Of a DNA stretch of 33,621 nucleotides, positions 15,011 to 25,191 are shown piece after piece. Origin of the DNA: Bacillota bacterium. GTDB lineage: Bacteria > Bacillota > Clostridia > Oscillospirales > Acutalibacteraceae. The notes below the pieces were generated by a model. The model was not told the origin of the DNA. It made no database searches and worked only from the letters and a program-made list of their open reading frames with translations. A program made the position numbers and the translations under genes. The stretch covers positions 1 through 33,621 of the forward strand of contig JAKJCA010000029.1 of the NCBI GenBank assembly GCA_022706685.1, written 5' to 3'. Within the stretch, counting starts at the first letter, position 1, and every line of letters starts with the position of its first letter.

Positions 15011-16436
15011 ACCGTTGCGCCGTTAACTCGCGGTACAGCCGCATATACTCCGCCGCCGAGCGCGACCAGCTGTTGTCGCTGGCGAGCGCCCGGCTGACGA
15101 GGCCGCGCCAGGTTTCCTGGTCATGATAGGCGTCCAGGGCGCGCCGGAGGGCCTGCAGCATCTCCTGCGCGCTGTAACCGGTGAAAACGAAGCCGTTGCC
15201 ATTGCCGTCCGTGTTGTCGGTAATGGAGTCTTTCAAGCCCCCCGTTTCGCGCACGACCGGGATGCTGCCGTAGCGCAGCGCGATCATCTGCGACAGTCCG
15301 CAGGGCTCGCTCTTGGAAGGCATGAGGAAAATATCGGAGCCGGCATAGATTTTCCGCGCCAGTTCGGGGATAAAGCCTTTGTACTGTTTGAGCCTGTCCG
15401 GATATTGTTCCGCCATCCCGGCAAAAAAACTTTCGTATTCAAAATCCCCCGAGCCGAGCACCGCCATTTGAGCGTCAGAGGTTAAGAGGAGTTCTTCCAG
15501 GCTCTGCTTGACGAGGTCGAAACCCTTGTGCTGCACCAGGCGCGAAACGATGCCGATGAGCGGGGCGTCCGCCTTAACGGGCAGGCCGAGCCGTTTCTGC
15601 AGCGCGGCTTTGTTGGGCGCCTTGCCCTCCGGCTGCGCTGCGGAGTAGTTGACGAAAATTTCCTTGTCCGTCTCCGGGTCGTAACTGACCGTGTCAATGC
15701 CGTTGAGGATGCCGCTGAGCTTGAAACGGCGCGCGTTGAGGATGCTGTCGAGCCCGTGGCTGTACCAGGCGTCGAGGATTTCCCCGGCGTAGGTGGGGCT
15801 GACCGTCGTCAAGCGGTCGGCGCATTCGATGCCGCCCTTGAGCAGGTTCAGCGAGCCGTTGTAGGCGAGGATATCCGCGTATTCCTCGCCGATGCCGAAC
15901 ACATCGCCCAGGATGGCCTTCGAGTAGATGCCCTGGTACTGGATGTTGTGGATGGTCAGGACCGTTTTGATATGCGAGTATTCAGGCTTTTTGGCGTAAA
16001 TCAGGGATTGGTAAACGGGGATGAGGGCCGTCTGCCAGTCGTTGCAGTGGATAACATCCGGTTTGAAGTCCGTATAAGCGCACAGTTCGAGCGCCGCGCG
16101 CGAAAAGAAGGCGAAGCGTTCCGCATCGTCGTAGTGGCCGTACAGGCCGTCGCGCTGGAAGTAGTACTGATTGTCGAGCAGGTAATAGGTGACGCCGTTG
16201 TCGCTGAGTTCAAATACGCCGCAGTATTGATTGCGCCACGAGACCGGCACGTTAAAATGGGTCGTGAATTTGAGCTTGTCGCGCATTTCTTTGCGGATGC
16301 CCGCATAAAGGGGCAGCACCACGCGGCAGCCCGCCATGCGCTTGCGAAGCGCCACGGGCAGCGAACCGCCCACGTCGCCGAGCCCTCCGGTCGCGATAAA
16401 CGGCAGCGCCTCGCTGACCGCATACAGTATTTTCAT
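15009..16436 (-). CDS. glgA: Glycogen synthase (ADP-glucose, GT5)
   Basis: The 475-residue product transfers glucose from ADP-glucose to a growing alpha-1,4-glucan. The N-terminal ADP-binding loop is ATGGLGDVGGSLP at about 15-27, a Firmicute-type variant of KxGGL. Further motifs are VLTIHNIQYQGIY, LNGIDTVSYDP, and the C-terminal GT-B retaining site in SKSEPCGLSQMIALRYG followed by ETGGLKDSI. The length is normal for bacterial GlgA. GGAGG lies 6 nt before the ATG. It is the last gene of glgB-glgC-glgD-glgA. Confidence 0.96.
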   Translation of the reverse strand: MKILYAVSEALPFIATGGLGDVGGSLPVALRKRMAGCRVVLPLYAGIRKEMRDKLKFTTHFNVPVSWRNQYCGVFELSDNGVTYYLLDNQYYFQRDGLYGHYDDAERFAFFSRAALELCAYTDFKPDVIHCNDWQTALIPVYQSLIYAKKPEYSHIKTVLTIHNIQYQGIYSKAILGDVFGIGEEYADILAYNGSLNLLKGGIECADRLTTVSPTYAGEILDAWYSHGLDSILNARRFKLSGILNGIDTVSYDPETDKEIFVNYSAAQPEGKAPNKAALQKRLGLPVKADAPLIGIVSRLVQHKGFDLVKQSLEELLLTSDAQMAVLGSGDFEYESFFAGMAEQYPDRLKQYKGFIPELARKIYAGSDIFLMPSKSEPCGLSQMIALRYGSIPVVRETGGLKDSITDNTDGNGNGFVFTGYSAQEMLQALRRALDAYHDQETWRGLVSRALASDNSWSRSAAEYMRLYRELTAQR

Positions 16437-16480
16437 CCGCTACCTCCCGCCGGGGCCGCCGTTTTTCGGCGGCTGCCCGC

Positions 16481-17599
16481 TCAGATGACGATTTCTTTGC
16501 CGACGAAGAAAGGATAGTTTTCCGCTCCGCTGAGGTTGCGGCCCGGCCGGATAACGGCGCGCTTGTCGGTAATGACGCAGGATACTTTCGCGTTGGCGCC
16601 GATGAAGGTGTCCTGCAGCAGAATCGAGTTTTTCACCGACGCGCCGGCCGATACGTGTGCCCCGCGGAAAAGGATGCTGTTTTCCACCTCGCCCTCGATG
16701 ACGCAGCCGCTGGCCACCAGGCAGTTTTTCGCGTCGGACCCCCAGGCGTAAAAAGCGGGCATCGAATCGCGCGGCTTGGTATAGACCGGCCCTTCGGGCC
16801 GGAAAAGGCCGGCGCGCACGCCGCTGTCGAGCAGTTCCATGCTAAAGGAGTAGTAACTTTGCAGCGAGTCGATGACGCGCGTATAACCGTCGGCCTTGAA
16901 ACCGTGGATTTTCAGCGCGCCGAGATTGCGGATAATGACGTCCGTCTCAAAGTCTAGCATTTTCAGCCCCGCCGCCTCCGTCACCAGGCGTTCGAGCAGC
17001 GATTTCCTCATCAAGAAGATGTTCAGCGAAAAATCGGTGTCTTCCGTCCCGCCGTTAAAAACGCTCGCGCCGTTAATCCTTCCGCCGTCATCGAACGAGA
17101 AGGTCATGATGTCGTCGAGCGCGGGGGCGGTCCCGTGCTGATAGGCGATGGTGATGTCCGCGCCCGAGGCGCGGTGCGCGTCGAACAGGCGGCCGAGATC
17201 CATGTTGCATACCACGTTGCAATCGCACATGACGACGTATTCGTCCGTGCAGCGCTTAATGAAACCGAGGCTGCCGTACAGCGCTTCGATGCGGCACTGG
17301 TAAACGCCGCTGGCGCCCGCGCCGGAGAAGGGCGGCAGGATGAACATGCCGTCGAGTTTGCGCGAAAGGTCCCAGGGCTTGCCGGCGCCCAGGTGATCCA
17401 TCAGCGAGCGGTAGTTGCTTTTGGTGATGACGCCGACTTTCGAAATGCCGCTGTTGACCATATTCGACAGCGGGAAGTCGATGAGTCTGTAACGCCCGGC
17501 GAAGGGCACCGAGCCCATCGTGCGCAGGCCCGTCAATTCGGGCAGCGCGGTGTCATAGGCGTTGGAATAGATAATGCCCAGCACGCTGTTGGCTTTCAT
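16481..17599 (-). CDS. glgD: Glucose-1-phosphate adenylyltransferase-like subunit GlgD
   Basis: The 372-residue product is the GlgD paralogue of ADP-glucose pyrophosphorylase, found in Firmicutes next to glgC. It has the family N-terminus [20 protein letters not shown] and [20 protein letters not shown], but it lacks the glycine-rich GGxGxRL nucleotide loop of GlgC, as expected for a modulatory subunit. The C-terminus is a left-handed beta-helix with hexapeptide-like repeats ([20 protein letters not shown]). The start overlaps the glgC stop by 4 nt (ATGA), which indicates translational coupling and probably fixed stoichiometry in the heterotetramer. Confidence 0.95.
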   Translation of the reverse strand: MKANSVLGIIYSNAYDTALPELTGLRTMGSVPFAGRYRLIDFPLSNMVNSGISKVGVITKSNYRSLMDHLGAGKPWDLSRKLDGMFILPPFSGAGASGVYQCRIEALYGSLGFIKRCTDEYVVMCDCNVVCNMDLGRLFDAHRASGADITIAYQHGTAPALDDIMTFSFDDGGRINGASVFNGGTEDTDFSLNIFLMRKSLLERLVTEAAGLKMLDFETDVIIRNLGALKIHGFKADGYTRVIDSLQSYYSFSMELLDSGVRAGLFRPEGPVYTKPRDSMPAFYAWGSDAKNCLVASGCVIEGEVENSILFRGAHVSAGASVKNSILLQDTFIGANAKVSCVITDKRAVIRPGRNLSGAENYPFFVGKEIVI

Positions 17600-18810
17600 T
17601 TCGTCCCCTCCGCGATATCGTTTTCCACCATCGTTTTGGCTTTGACCACGCTGCCGGCGCCGATGGAAAGTCCCGAACCGACCACCGCGACGCCCCAGTC
17701 GTCTCGGTTAGAGACGTCTTCGGGGCATTCGCCGACGACGGCGCGGGCGCCGATGCGCGTATTCTCCGCCACAATCGCGTACTGCACGCATGCGCCTTCC
17801 TCGATCACCGTGCCGGGCATAACGATGGAATATTTGACTTCGGCTCCTTTGCCGACGCTGACGTTGGCGAACAGCACGCTGTAGTCGAGGCTCCCCTCGA
17901 CCGTGCAGCCCTCCGCGATGATGGAGTTTTGCACCCGCGCGCCGACGGCGAGGTAATGCGGCGGAGACGCGGGGCTGTTGGAATAGATTTTCCAGTTTTC
18001 GTCCGAAAGGTCCAGGTCAATCTTCGGGTTGAGGATGTCCAGGTTGGCGTCCCACAGGCTTTCGATGGTGCCGACGTCTTTCCAGTAACCGTCGAAGGGG
18101 AAGGCGAACAGGCCGCGTCCGTCGCTGTGCATGCGGGGGATGAGGTCCTTGCCAAAGTCGTTGGACGAGGCGGCGTCCGCTTCGTCCAGCAGCAGGTATT
18201 CGCGTAGCACCTTCCAGGTGAACACATAGACGCCCATGGAGGCCTTGTTGCTGCGGGGCTCCTTCGGCTTTTCCTCGAATTCGGCGATGGAACCGTCCTC
18301 CCGTACAAGCATCAGGCCGAAACGCGAGGCCTCGTCCCAGGGTACTTCGAGCATCGCGATGGTGCAGTCCGCCTTCTTATCCTTGTGATAGTCGAGCATG
18401 CGCGAGTAGTCCATCTTATAGATATGGTCGCCCGAGAGGATGAGTACGTACTCCGGCGCGTAGCGGTCGATGAACTGGATGTTCTGGTAAATCGCGTTGG
18501 CGGTGCCTTTGTACCACTGCGACCCTTCCATCTGCTGGTAGGGCGACAGGATATGGACGCCCCCGTTCATGCGGTCGAGGTCCCAGGGCTGCCCGTTGCC
18601 GATGTAGTCGTTGAGTTCGAGCGGCCGGTACTGCGTCAGCACGCCGACGGTGTCGATGCCGGAATTGACGCAGTTGGAGAGCGGGAAGTCGATGATCCGG
18701 TACTTTCCGCCGTAGGGGACGGCGGGCTTCGCGATGTTCTTGGTCAGGATACCCAGGCGGCTTCCCTGGCCGCCCGCCAGGAGCATGGCGATACATTCTT
18801 TTTTGACCAT
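17596..18810 (-). CDS. glgC: Glucose-1-phosphate adenylyltransferase GlgC
   Basis: The 404-residue product makes ADP-glucose from glucose-1-phosphate and ATP. It has the catalytic nucleotide loop [13 protein letters not shown] followed by [17 protein letters not shown], the [11 protein letters not shown] motif, [15 protein letters not shown] with the metal-binding Asp, and [20 protein letters not shown]. The C-terminal beta-helix carries the hexapeptide repeats typical of the allosteric region. A GGAGG ribosome binding site lies upstream of the ATG. It follows glgB by 34 bp. Confidence 0.97.
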   Translation of the reverse strand: MVKKECIAMLLAGGQGSRLGILTKNIAKPAVPYGGKYRIIDFPLSNCVNSGIDTVGVLTQYRPLELNDYIGNGQPWDLDRMNGGVHILSPYQQMEGSQWYKGTANAIYQNIQFIDRYAPEYVLILSGDHIYKMDYSRMLDYHKDKKADCTIAMLEVPWDEASRFGLMLVREDGSIAEFEEKPKEPRSNKASMGVYVFTWKVLREYLLLDEADAASSNDFGKDLIPRMHSDGRGLFAFPFDGYWKDVGTIESLWDANLDILNPKIDLDLSDENWKIYSNSPASPPHYLAVGARVQNSIIAEGCTVEGSLDYSVLFANVSVGKGAEVKYSIVMPGTVIEEGACVQYAIVAENTRIGARAVVGECPEDVSNRDDWGVAVVGSGLSIGAGSVVKAKTMVENDIAEGTK

Positions 18811-18844
18811 AAGCGCTGATGACCTCCTTGGGCAAAACGCCCGG

Positions 18845-20716
18845 CTATTGATGCGCGGGAACGGTTTTCTTTTCGCGCGGACGGCGCCGCAGGAAGACGG
18901 CCGAGCAGCCGGCGAGTTCGAGCGTCACGCTGTACGGCAGGCCGTGCATCGGCACGCGGGCGCTTTCAAAAACACGCCCGGCTGCCGTTCCCGCGCCGCC
19001 GAACTCGGCGGCGTCGGAGTCAAAGGTCTTTTCATACCGCCCGCTTTTGGGCACGCCGATGCGGTAGTCCTGCCGGCGCACCGGGGTCAGGTTGAATACG
19101 GCAATGACGCCGCGCCCTTTGGCGTCGAGCCGTTCGAAGGCGATGACGGAATTGTCGGCGTCGTCGGCGCTGATCCAGCGGAAGCCCTCCCAGCCGAAGT
19201 CGGCTTCCCACAGCGCGGGCGTGGCGCGGTAGAAGGCGTTGAGCGCCGCCGTATAGGCTTTCAGCTGCCTGTGTTTTTCATAGTCCAGAAGCAGCCAGTC
19301 GAGTTCTTTGCGGTAGTCCCATTCGATGAACTGGCCAAACTCCTGCCCCATAAACAGCAGTTTTTTGCCGGGATGGGCGTACATGTAGCCCAGAAAGGAA
19401 CGTACGCCGGCGAACTTTTCTTCATAAGAGCCGGGCATTTTTTCAATCAGCGAGCGCTTGCCGTGCACCACCTCGTCGTGCGATACCGGCAGGATAAAGT
19501 TCTCCGAAAACGCGTAGAAAAACGAAAAAGTCAGCAGCGAATGGTTCGCCTTCCTGTCGATGCCGTCGAGCGAAAAGTAGCGCAGGGAGTCGTTCATCCA
19601 GCCCATGTTCCATTTGAAGTTGAAACCCAGGCCGCCGTCGTACACCGGTTTGGAAACCAGCGGCCACGCCGTGCTTTCCTCCGCGATCATCATCACGTCG
19701 GGACAGGCGGCGAAAACCGTTTCGTTGAGTTTCTGCAAAAAAGCGACCGTATCCGGGTTCTCCCGGCCGCCGCCGGCGTTGGGCCGCCACTGTCCCGGCC
19801 CGCGGCCGTAATCGAGGTAAAGCATCGAGGCAACCGCGTCGACGCGCAGGCCGTCGAGGTGATAACGGTCGAACCAGTACATCGCATTGGAAATGAGGAA
19901 ACTGACGACCTCCGGTCTGCCGAAATCAAACACCTTCGTGCCCCACTGGGGCTGCTCGCCTTTGAGGGGGTCGCCGTATTCGTAGCAGGCCTCGCCGTCG
20001 AAATCGGCCAGGCCGTGCGCGTCTTTGGTGAAATGCCCCGGCACCCAGTCGAGAATGACGCCGATGCCCGCGCGGTGGCAGCGGTCGACGAAACGCATAA
20101 AGTCTTTCGGTTCCCCATAGCGCGAAGTCGGCGCGTAGTATCCGGTCGCCTGATACCCCCAGGAGCCGTCGAAGGGGTGTTCGGCCAGCGGCAGCAGTTC
20201 GATGTGCGTGTAGCCCATTTCCAGCACATACGGGATCAGTTCGTCGGCCAGCATTTCATAGGAGAGGGGGGCGTCCTCCCGGTAGCGCCGCCAGGAACCC
20301 GCATGCAGTTCGTAGATGCATACGGGGCTGCTGTAGATACAGCGCTTTTTCCTCTGCCGCAGCCAGGCGTCGTCGCCCCAGCGGTAGCCGTCGAGGCTGT
20401 AGACCTTCGAAGCTGTCTGCGGCGGCGTTTCGGCATGGAAAGCGTAGGGGTCGCTTTTGAGTATCTGCTTGCCCGCGCGGGTGGTGATGGCGTATTTATA
20501 CAGGTCGAACGCCCGTACGCCGCGAAAGGCGCCTTCCCACACGCCGCCGCCGCAAGGGGCGAGCGGGTGGCTTTCCGGGTCCCAGCCGTTAAAACTGCCG
20601 GCGACGCCGACGCGCGCGGCGTGCGGCGCCCAGACGCGGAAAACGACGCGGCCGTCCGGCTCCGGATGCGCGCCCATAAAAGCGTACGCGTCCGCGCAAA
20701 GGCCGCTGCCAAACAA
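18845..20716 (-). CDS. glgB: 1,4-alpha-glucan branching enzyme
   Basis: The 623-residue product introduces alpha-1,6 branches into glycogen (GH13, CBM48). The N-terminal CBM48 module contains [24 protein letters not shown] sequence at ~26-45. The GH13 barrel has the catalytic nucleophile D293 in GLRVDAV, the acid/base E346 in IAEES, and D414 in SHDEVVHG. The only possible start without extending past the upstream stop region is TTG at 20716, which has a weak GGCGA-type site; the family-conserved stretch [18 protein letters not shown] begins at it. It is the first gene of the glg operon, with a promoter about 80 nt upstream. Confidence 0.95.
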   Translation of the reverse strand: MFGSGLCADAYAFMGAHPEPDGRVVFRVWAPHAARVGVAGSFNGWDPESHPLAPCGGGVWEGAFRGVRAFDLYKYAITTRAGKQILKSDPYAFHAETPPQTASKVYSLDGYRWGDDAWLRQRKKRCIYSSPVCIYELHAGSWRRYREDAPLSYEMLADELIPYVLEMGYTHIELLPLAEHPFDGSWGYQATGYYAPTSRYGEPKDFMRFVDRCHRAGIGVILDWVPGHFTKDAHGLADFDGEACYEYGDPLKGEQPQWGTKVFDFGRPEVVSFLISNAMYWFDRYHLDGLRVDAVASMLYLDYGRGPGQWRPNAGGGRENPDTVAFLQKLNETVFAACPDVMMIAEESTAWPLVSKPVYDGGLGFNFKWNMGWMNDSLRYFSLDGIDRKANHSLLTFSFFYAFSENFILPVSHDEVVHGKRSLIEKMPGSYEEKFAGVRSFLGYMYAHPGKKLLFMGQEFGQFIEWDYRKELDWLLLDYEKHRQLKAYTAALNAFYRATPALWEADFGWEGFRWISADDADNSVIAFERLDAKGRGVIAVFNLTPVRRQDYRIGVPKSGRYEKTFDSDAAEFGGAGTAAGRVFESARVPMHGLPYSVTLELAGCSAVFLRRRPREKKTVPAHQ

Positions 20717-20797
20717 TTTGATTCTTTCGCCGATATAGTCCGTGCAGGTTCCGTCCTTCCGCCGCCCGGCATATATATAATATTCGAATTATTAAAC

Positions 20798-20827
20798 ATT
20801 ATACCAAAAACGAGGGCTTGAAATCAA
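20798..20827 (-). promoter_or_regulatory. Promoter of the glg operon
   Basis: On the minus strand TTGATT (20827-20822) and TATAAT (20803-20798) are spaced by 18 nt, with a TGG extended -10. This gives a leader of about 75 nt, AT-rich at its 5' end, before glgB. Confidence 0.7.
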
Positions 20828-20904
20828 GTATATTTTGACTATTTTACGCAAGAACGTGGAGATATTTACCGGTATAAATTGTGCAATATGACGAAAATCC
20901 CGCT

Positions 20905-20933
20905 TTGACAAGCCGCGGCAACAGTGTTACACT
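20905..20933 (+). promoter_or_regulatory. Promoter of the DUF4434-like gene
   Basis: A perfect TTGACA (20905-20910) and TACACT (20928-20933), spaced by 17 nt with a TGT extended -10, lie about 25 nt before the GTG start. It is back-to-back with the glg promoter, so the region 20717-20956 is a divergent control region. Confidence 0.75.
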
Positions 20934-20956
20934 TTGCTGGTAGGGGAGGGCCCGCC

Positions 20957-21970
20957 GTGTCCGCTGCTGTCAGAAAACTGATGTCCGCGTTCCTCGCCGC
21001 TGCCGCCGCCCTCGGCGGGCTGTTCAACCTTGCCTGGCAGGTGCCCGGCGCGGTGAACCCGAGGCCGGAGGTCTGCGGCACCTTCCTGCAGCCCTGGGCA
21101 TTCGCGGATTTTGACCGGGAGCGCATCGGCCTGCACTTCGACGGCTTGCTCGAAGCGGGTATCGACACCGTCATTATCCAGTGGACCACCGTCACGCCGG
21201 AGGGCGAAATCGAGGCAGCCTATTTCCCGGCAGCCGCGCGGTCGGTGTGGCCGGATTTCACCGAAAACTGCCTTGCCTGCGCGCAGGAACGGGGCATGAA
21301 AGTGTTTTTGGGCCTCAATATTGCCGACGAATGGTGGTCGCGTTTCGGTTCCGACCGCGCATGGATGCTGGGCCAGGCGCGCCTGGGCAACGAGATTGCC
21401 GGCCGCCTGTACGGCCTTTATAAAAACAAATACCCCGGCGCGATGTACGGCTGGTACTTCGCGTGGGAGTTTTCAAATGCGCTGTCGCCGTATCAGCTGC
21501 GCTGCGCCGAGATGCTCAACGTGACGCTCGATTACCTCAGCGCTCTCGACGCGTCCATGCCGCTGATGCTGTCGCCCTTCGTGACCTCGGGCGTATCGCC
21601 GGCAGCCACCTGCGCGGCCTGGTCCGCCGTTTTCGCAAACACGCGCTTTCGCGCGGGGGACATCTTCTGCTGCCAGGATTCGGTCGGCGCCGGCCATATC
21701 GGTATAGAGGACCTCGACCGCTATTTCGCCGCCATGAAGGCGGCGGCCGATACCAAACCGGGGCTGGTCTTTTGGGCGAATAACGAGAACTTCACCGCCG
21801 CCGACTGGTCAAGCGCCCCGCTTTCGCGTTTCGTCGAGCAGATGAAAATCACCTCGAAATATGTCGAAAAGCATGTGACCTTCGCCTACTCCCACTACTA
21901 CGCGCCGGATATGGGCAAAGCCGAGTACCATGAGGCCTACCTGCGCTACCGCCTGACGGGCGAAACCTGA
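20957..21970 (+). CDS. Secreted DUF4434-like TIM-barrel protein
   Basis: The 337-residue product has an N-terminal signal segment (~7-33) and then a TIM-barrel domain like DUF4434 (PF14488), a glycosidase-like family of unknown specificity. Seen strands are GTFLQPWAFADFD, IDTVIIQWTTVTPEGE, GMKVFLGLNIADEWW, MYGWYFAWEFSNAL (with possible catalytic Glu), and PGLVFWANNENF. The GTG at 20957 is chosen because GGGGAGGG lies 6 nt upstream and it falls after the promoter. It stands alone, divergent from the glg operon; a role in polysaccharide handling outside the cell is inference. Confidence 0.8.
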   Translation: MSAAVRKLMSAFLAAAAALGGLFNLAWQVPGAVNPRPEVCGTFLQPWAFADFDRERIGLHFDGLLEAGIDTVIIQWTTVTPEGEIEAAYFPAAARSVWPDFTENCLACAQERGMKVFLGLNIADEWWSRFGSDRAWMLGQARLGNEIAGRLYGLYKNKYPGAMYGWYFAWEFSNALSPYQLRCAEMLNVTLDYLSALDASMPLMLSPFVTSGVSPAATCAAWSAVFANTRFRAGDIFCCQDSVGAGHIGIEDLDRYFAAMKAAADTKPGLVFWANNENFTAADWSSAPLSRFVEQMKITSKYVEKHVTFAYSHYYAPDMGKAEYHEAYLRYRLTGET

Positions 21971-21981
21971 GCGGCCCCGCG

Positions 21982-22755
21982 TCAGTATCCCTCTTCCGCC
22001 GCCTGCGCGGCTTCGTCGGCCGGCAAAGGCGGCGCGCCGCGGATACCCGGTATTTTCAGCAGCACGGCAAGGCAGCAGACCGCCGCGGCCGCGATAAAAA
22101 TCTCCGTCTTTGCCGCTCCGAACCTCATCGACAGGAACATCACGGCGATATCGAACGAGGCGTGCAGCGCGATAACGACGAGGATATAAACAGCCCGCTT
22201 ACCCGATAAAAAGCCCTTGACGACGAGGACGCTCATCAGCGTATGAAACGCGATCGCCATCAGCCGCTCCCCGAAGGCGACGGCGAACATCCAAAGCGGC
22301 GTGGCGGCCAGCGCCTGCCGCACCTGGGCGGCCAATTCTCGTGTCTCGGCGTTGTTCATCAGCAGCAGGACGATGTTGTTGACGTAAGCCGACACAAGCA
22401 GCACGAACATCTCGCACAGGCCGTGGCCCAAGCCCAGCAGCATTCCCCCCGCGGGGGAAGCGCTCCTTTCGCGCGTCAGGCGCGCGGCGGCGGCCCTGCC
22501 CGAGGTTTCGAACACTGCGGCGCTGACTCCGAGAATCAGCACGCTCGCTATGGAACCCAGTGCGTTGAGGCGGCTCCCGAACACCTGCAGCAGGGGAATT
22601 CTGATCAGGCCCTGGGTGACGAAAAACCCCAGCGCCCCCGCCAGAATCAAACCCGCCGAACGCTTGAACTTCTTACCGGCGAGCCAAAAAACGAGCGCCG
22701 CGACGCCGGCGCACGCCGCGATGACGGCGGCCATGGCCGCCAGCCGGGCGTTCAC
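21982..22755 (-). CDS. YhfC-family intramembrane metalloprotease-like protein
   Basis: The 257-residue product has about seven hydrophobic segments and the YhfC (PF10086) pattern: AVFETSGRAAAARL near 82-95 and GLGHGLCEMFVL near 107-118, where Glu/Arg and His/Glu are the presumed metal-site residues, and a late HASFD-type motif near 200. YhfC proteins are distantly related to CAAX/PrsW proteases; a substrate is unknown. The start is a GTG overlapping the stop of the YbjQ gene by 4 nt (GTGA), so the two are translationally coupled. The last ~25 residues are acidic and cytosolic. Confidence 0.82.
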   Translation of the reverse strand: MNARLAAMAAVIAACAGVAALVFWLAGKKFKRSAGLILAGALGFFVTQGLIRIPLLQVFGSRLNALGSIASVLILGVSAAVFETSGRAAAARLTRERSASPAGGMLLGLGHGLCEMFVLLVSAYVNNIVLLLMNNAETRELAAQVRQALAATPLWMFAVAFGERLMAIAFHTLMSVLVVKGFLSGKRAVYILVVIALHASFDIAVMFLSMRFGAAKTEIFIAAAAVCCLAVLLKIPGIRGAPPLPADEAAQAAEEGY

Positions 22756-23063
22756 GCGAACTTCACCGCCGTACCGTAGGCGATGACCTCGGCGGCGCCC
22801 TGCATGATGGCGCTCGACGCGTAACGGATACAGACGACGGCGTCCGCGCCCAGCGACTCCGCTTCCTCGACCATCCGCTTGGTCGCGAGCGCCCTGGCCT
22901 CGTTCATCATCTCGGTGTAACTTTTCAGCTCGCCGCCGATGAGGGTTTTGAAGGAACTGCCGATATCCCTCCCGATGTTTTTGCTCTGGATGGTGGCGCC
23001 TTTGACCAGACCCAGCGCCTCGTAGTTTTTGCCCGGAATGTTTTCTGTCGAAACCAGCAGCAT
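22752..23063 (-). CDS. YbjQ/UPF0145 family protein
   Basis: The 103-residue product is a complete YbjQ-like protein: MLLVSTENIPGKNYEALGLVKG at the start, RDIGSSFKTLIGGELKSYTEMM in the middle, and AEVIAYGTAVKF at the end. The family forms pentameric rings and has been called heavy-metal-binding on structural grounds; the cellular role is unknown. AGGAGAGGG lies upstream of the ATG. It is coupled to the downstream yhfC-like gene by a 4-nt overlap. Confidence 0.93.
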   Translation of the reverse strand: MLLVSTENIPGKNYEALGLVKGATIQSKNIGRDIGSSFKTLIGGELKSYTEMMNEARALATKRMVEEAESLGADAVVCIRYASSAIMQGAAEVIAYGTAVKFA

Positions 23064-23219
23064 GAAGTCCCTCTCCTTTCGATTACCCGTAAAACATTGT
23101 TGTTCTGCGGCAAAACCGCCCGGAACATGAAGTCCCCGGCATTGGCCGCCAAGTCCTATTATACACCGCCGCGGCAGGGGCTACAAACACCGCGTCCCCG
23201 CCGGGAAGGAGGCGAATCC

Positions 23220-24334
23220 GTGACATCCAGGCAGCGCCTGCTGGCCGCCCTGGAAGGCAAGCCCGCCGACAGGGTCCCGATATCCACCTACGAGTTGTGC
23301 GCCTTCAACCAGGGCTCGTTCGAGAACAACGAGCCCTCCTACGCGGGCCTGATGGCTTATATCGCCGAACACACCGACTGCGTCATGATGTGGAACCCCG
23401 GCTCCGACGAGCAGGCGGCGATCTCCTCGGCGACGGTCGAAACCGCCGTCGAAACATGGGAAGAAAAAGGCAAACGGGTCGTCCGCAGCGTTTTGCGCAC
23501 GCCCTCCGGCGATTTGACAAAGACGGTCAAAACGGACCCGAACATCAAAACCGCCTGGCAGACCGAGCACCTGTGCAAATCGCCGGCGGACGTCGACGCA
23601 TGGCTTTCCGTTCCTTACGAGCCGGTTCGTTACGATTTCTCCTCTTTTCCCTGCGTCCGCTCGACGCTCGGCGACCGCGGTATCGTCATGAGTTCGCTGG
23701 CGGACCCCGTCTGCCGCGCGATGGACCTGATGGAACTCGGCGACGCCACCGTTTGGGCGCTCACCGAGCCGGAGCACTTCGCGCGGACGCTCGCGGAGAT
23801 TCACCGCCGCGGCATGGCGAACCTGGAGCAGATGCTTGAGTGTAAGGTGGTTGACCTTTACAGGATTTGCGGCCCCGAATACCTCACGCCGCCCTTCCTC
23901 CCGCCGGTTTATTTTGAAAAATATGTTCTGCCGTACCTTGCGGACATGGTTGATTTGATTCACCGTTACGGGGCGAAGGCGAGGATTCACTGCCACGGGC
24001 GCATCGGCCGCGTGCTGGGTATGATACTCGCCTCGGGCGGGGACGCCCTCGACCCCTGCGAAGCGCCGCCCGACGGCGACATCACGCTTGCCGATGTCAA
24101 GAAACGCGTGGGGGATAAAATGTGCCTGTTCGGCAACCTGCAGATGAAACTGCTCGAACACGCAGGCGCCGAAGAGGTCCGAAGGAAGTCGCGCTGTGCA
24201 TGCGCTCGGCCAAAGAGGGCGGCCGTTACGTCATCATGCCGACGGCCGCGCCCATCAACGTCCCGCTGTCGAAAAAAACCGAGGAGAACTACAAGGCCTT
24301 TATCGACGAGGCGCTGAAACTCGGCGCCTACTGA
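23220..24334 (+). pseudogene. URO-D-superfamily gene broken by a 1-nt frameshift
   Basis: A GTG start with GGAGG upstream opens a URO-D-superfamily frame (RQRLLAALEGKPADRVPIS, RIHCHGRIGRVLGMILASG, LDPCEAPPDGDI, MCLFGNLQ). After GAEEV at 24171-24179 the frame runs into arginine-rich nonsense. The expected continuation, KEVALCMRSAKEGGRYVIM to LKLGAY, is in the -1 frame from 24182 to 24334. One missing base at about 24180-24182 explains this. Rejoined, the protein would be about 371 residues. The intact tail suggests a recent mutation or an assembly error. No slippery heptamer is seen, so a programmed shift is unlikely. The SDR gene follows after 35 bp. Confidence 0.85.
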
Positions 24335-24369
24335 ACCGGAGCAGCCGCCGGACCACAGGAGGGGATCAA

Positions 24370-25161
24370 ATGCTGCGCAATCAAAAAATCGTTTTAACGG
24401 GCGCCAACAGCGGCATCGGGCTGGAGTTCCTGCGTATCGTATCCGCCGAAAAGAGCAACACCGTCCTGGCGGCAGATATCAGGAGCGACAACCTCACCGG
24501 CTTCGGCGCGAACGTCGTTCCCTTCATCTGCGACATTTCCTCGCAAGAGGGCGTCGACGCCCTCTTTGAAAAAGCCGCGGAGGTCCTCGGCGATATCACG
24601 CTGTTTTACGCCAACGCCGGCTTCGCCTATTTCGAGGTCATGCGGCGGCCCGACTGGGACAGGACGCGCAGGATATTCGAAACCAACGTGTTCTCGCCGC
24701 TGTATTCTTTCCAAAAATACGCGGCCTTTCTGGCCGGCCGGCCCGGACGCTTCGCCGTGTCGATTTCCGCCATGGGGAAGATGGCGATGCCCGGCTACGC
24801 GCTGTACTCGGCGACCAAGTTCGCCCTGCACGGCTTTTACCAGGCGGCGCGGCTCGAAATGCCCGCCAATCTCCGGCTGACCTGCCTGTATCCCGTGGCC
24901 ACGAATACGGCTTTCTTCAAAACCGCGAACCCCGGCAAGTACGACAAACCCTTCCCGATGCAGAGCGCGCGCCTCGTCGCCGAAAAGATGGCGAAAGGGC
25001 TCGAAAAAGGGAAAAAGTCCGTCGTGCCCTGCAAATTGTTCACCCTGTCGAGCGTACTGTTCGCCGTCCTGCCCTTTACGCGGACGCTGTATTGGAAAAG
25101 GGAAAAAGCCAAACTCGACCGCCTGCTCGCGTCGGAAGGTGTTACGGGGACCGGGGTTTGA
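24370..25161 (+). CDS. Short-chain dehydrogenase/reductase (SDR)
   Basis: The 263-residue product is a classical SDR oxidoreductase using NAD(P)H. It has the Rossmann glycine motif TGANSGIG at about 9-16, the NAG motif ANAGFA, and the catalytic YSATK. The Ser of the triad is in SISAMGKMAMPGY. The hydrophobic C-terminus (SSVLFAVLPF) may associate with the membrane. The ATG at 24370 is preceded by AGGAGGGG. It lies between the URO-D-like pseudogene and the secreted beta-helix gene with gaps of 35 and 30 bp. The substrate is unknown. Confidence 0.93.
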   Translation: MLRNQKIVLTGANSGIGLEFLRIVSAEKSNTVLAADIRSDNLTGFGANVVPFICDISSQEGVDALFEKAAEVLGDITLFYANAGFAYFEVMRRPDWDRTRRIFETNVFSPLYSFQKYAAFLAGRPGRFAVSISAMGKMAMPGYALYSATKFALHGFYQAARLEMPANLRLTCLYPVATNTAFFKTANPGKYDKPFPMQSARLVAEKMAKGLEKGKKSVVPCKLFTLSSVLFAVLPFTRTLYWKREKAKLDRLLASEGVTGTGV

Positions 25162-25191
25162 CACGTGATAGAAATAAGGAGGCACGATACC

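Noticed and set aside
18734..20821. A 695-codon plus-strand open frame opposite glgB
   Set aside because: It is antisense to a clear GH13 enzyme, and there is no start signal or domain.
24171..24190. Programmed -1 frameshifting in the URO-D-like gene
   Set aside because: There is no slippery heptamer or downstream stem, and the family does not use frameshifting.
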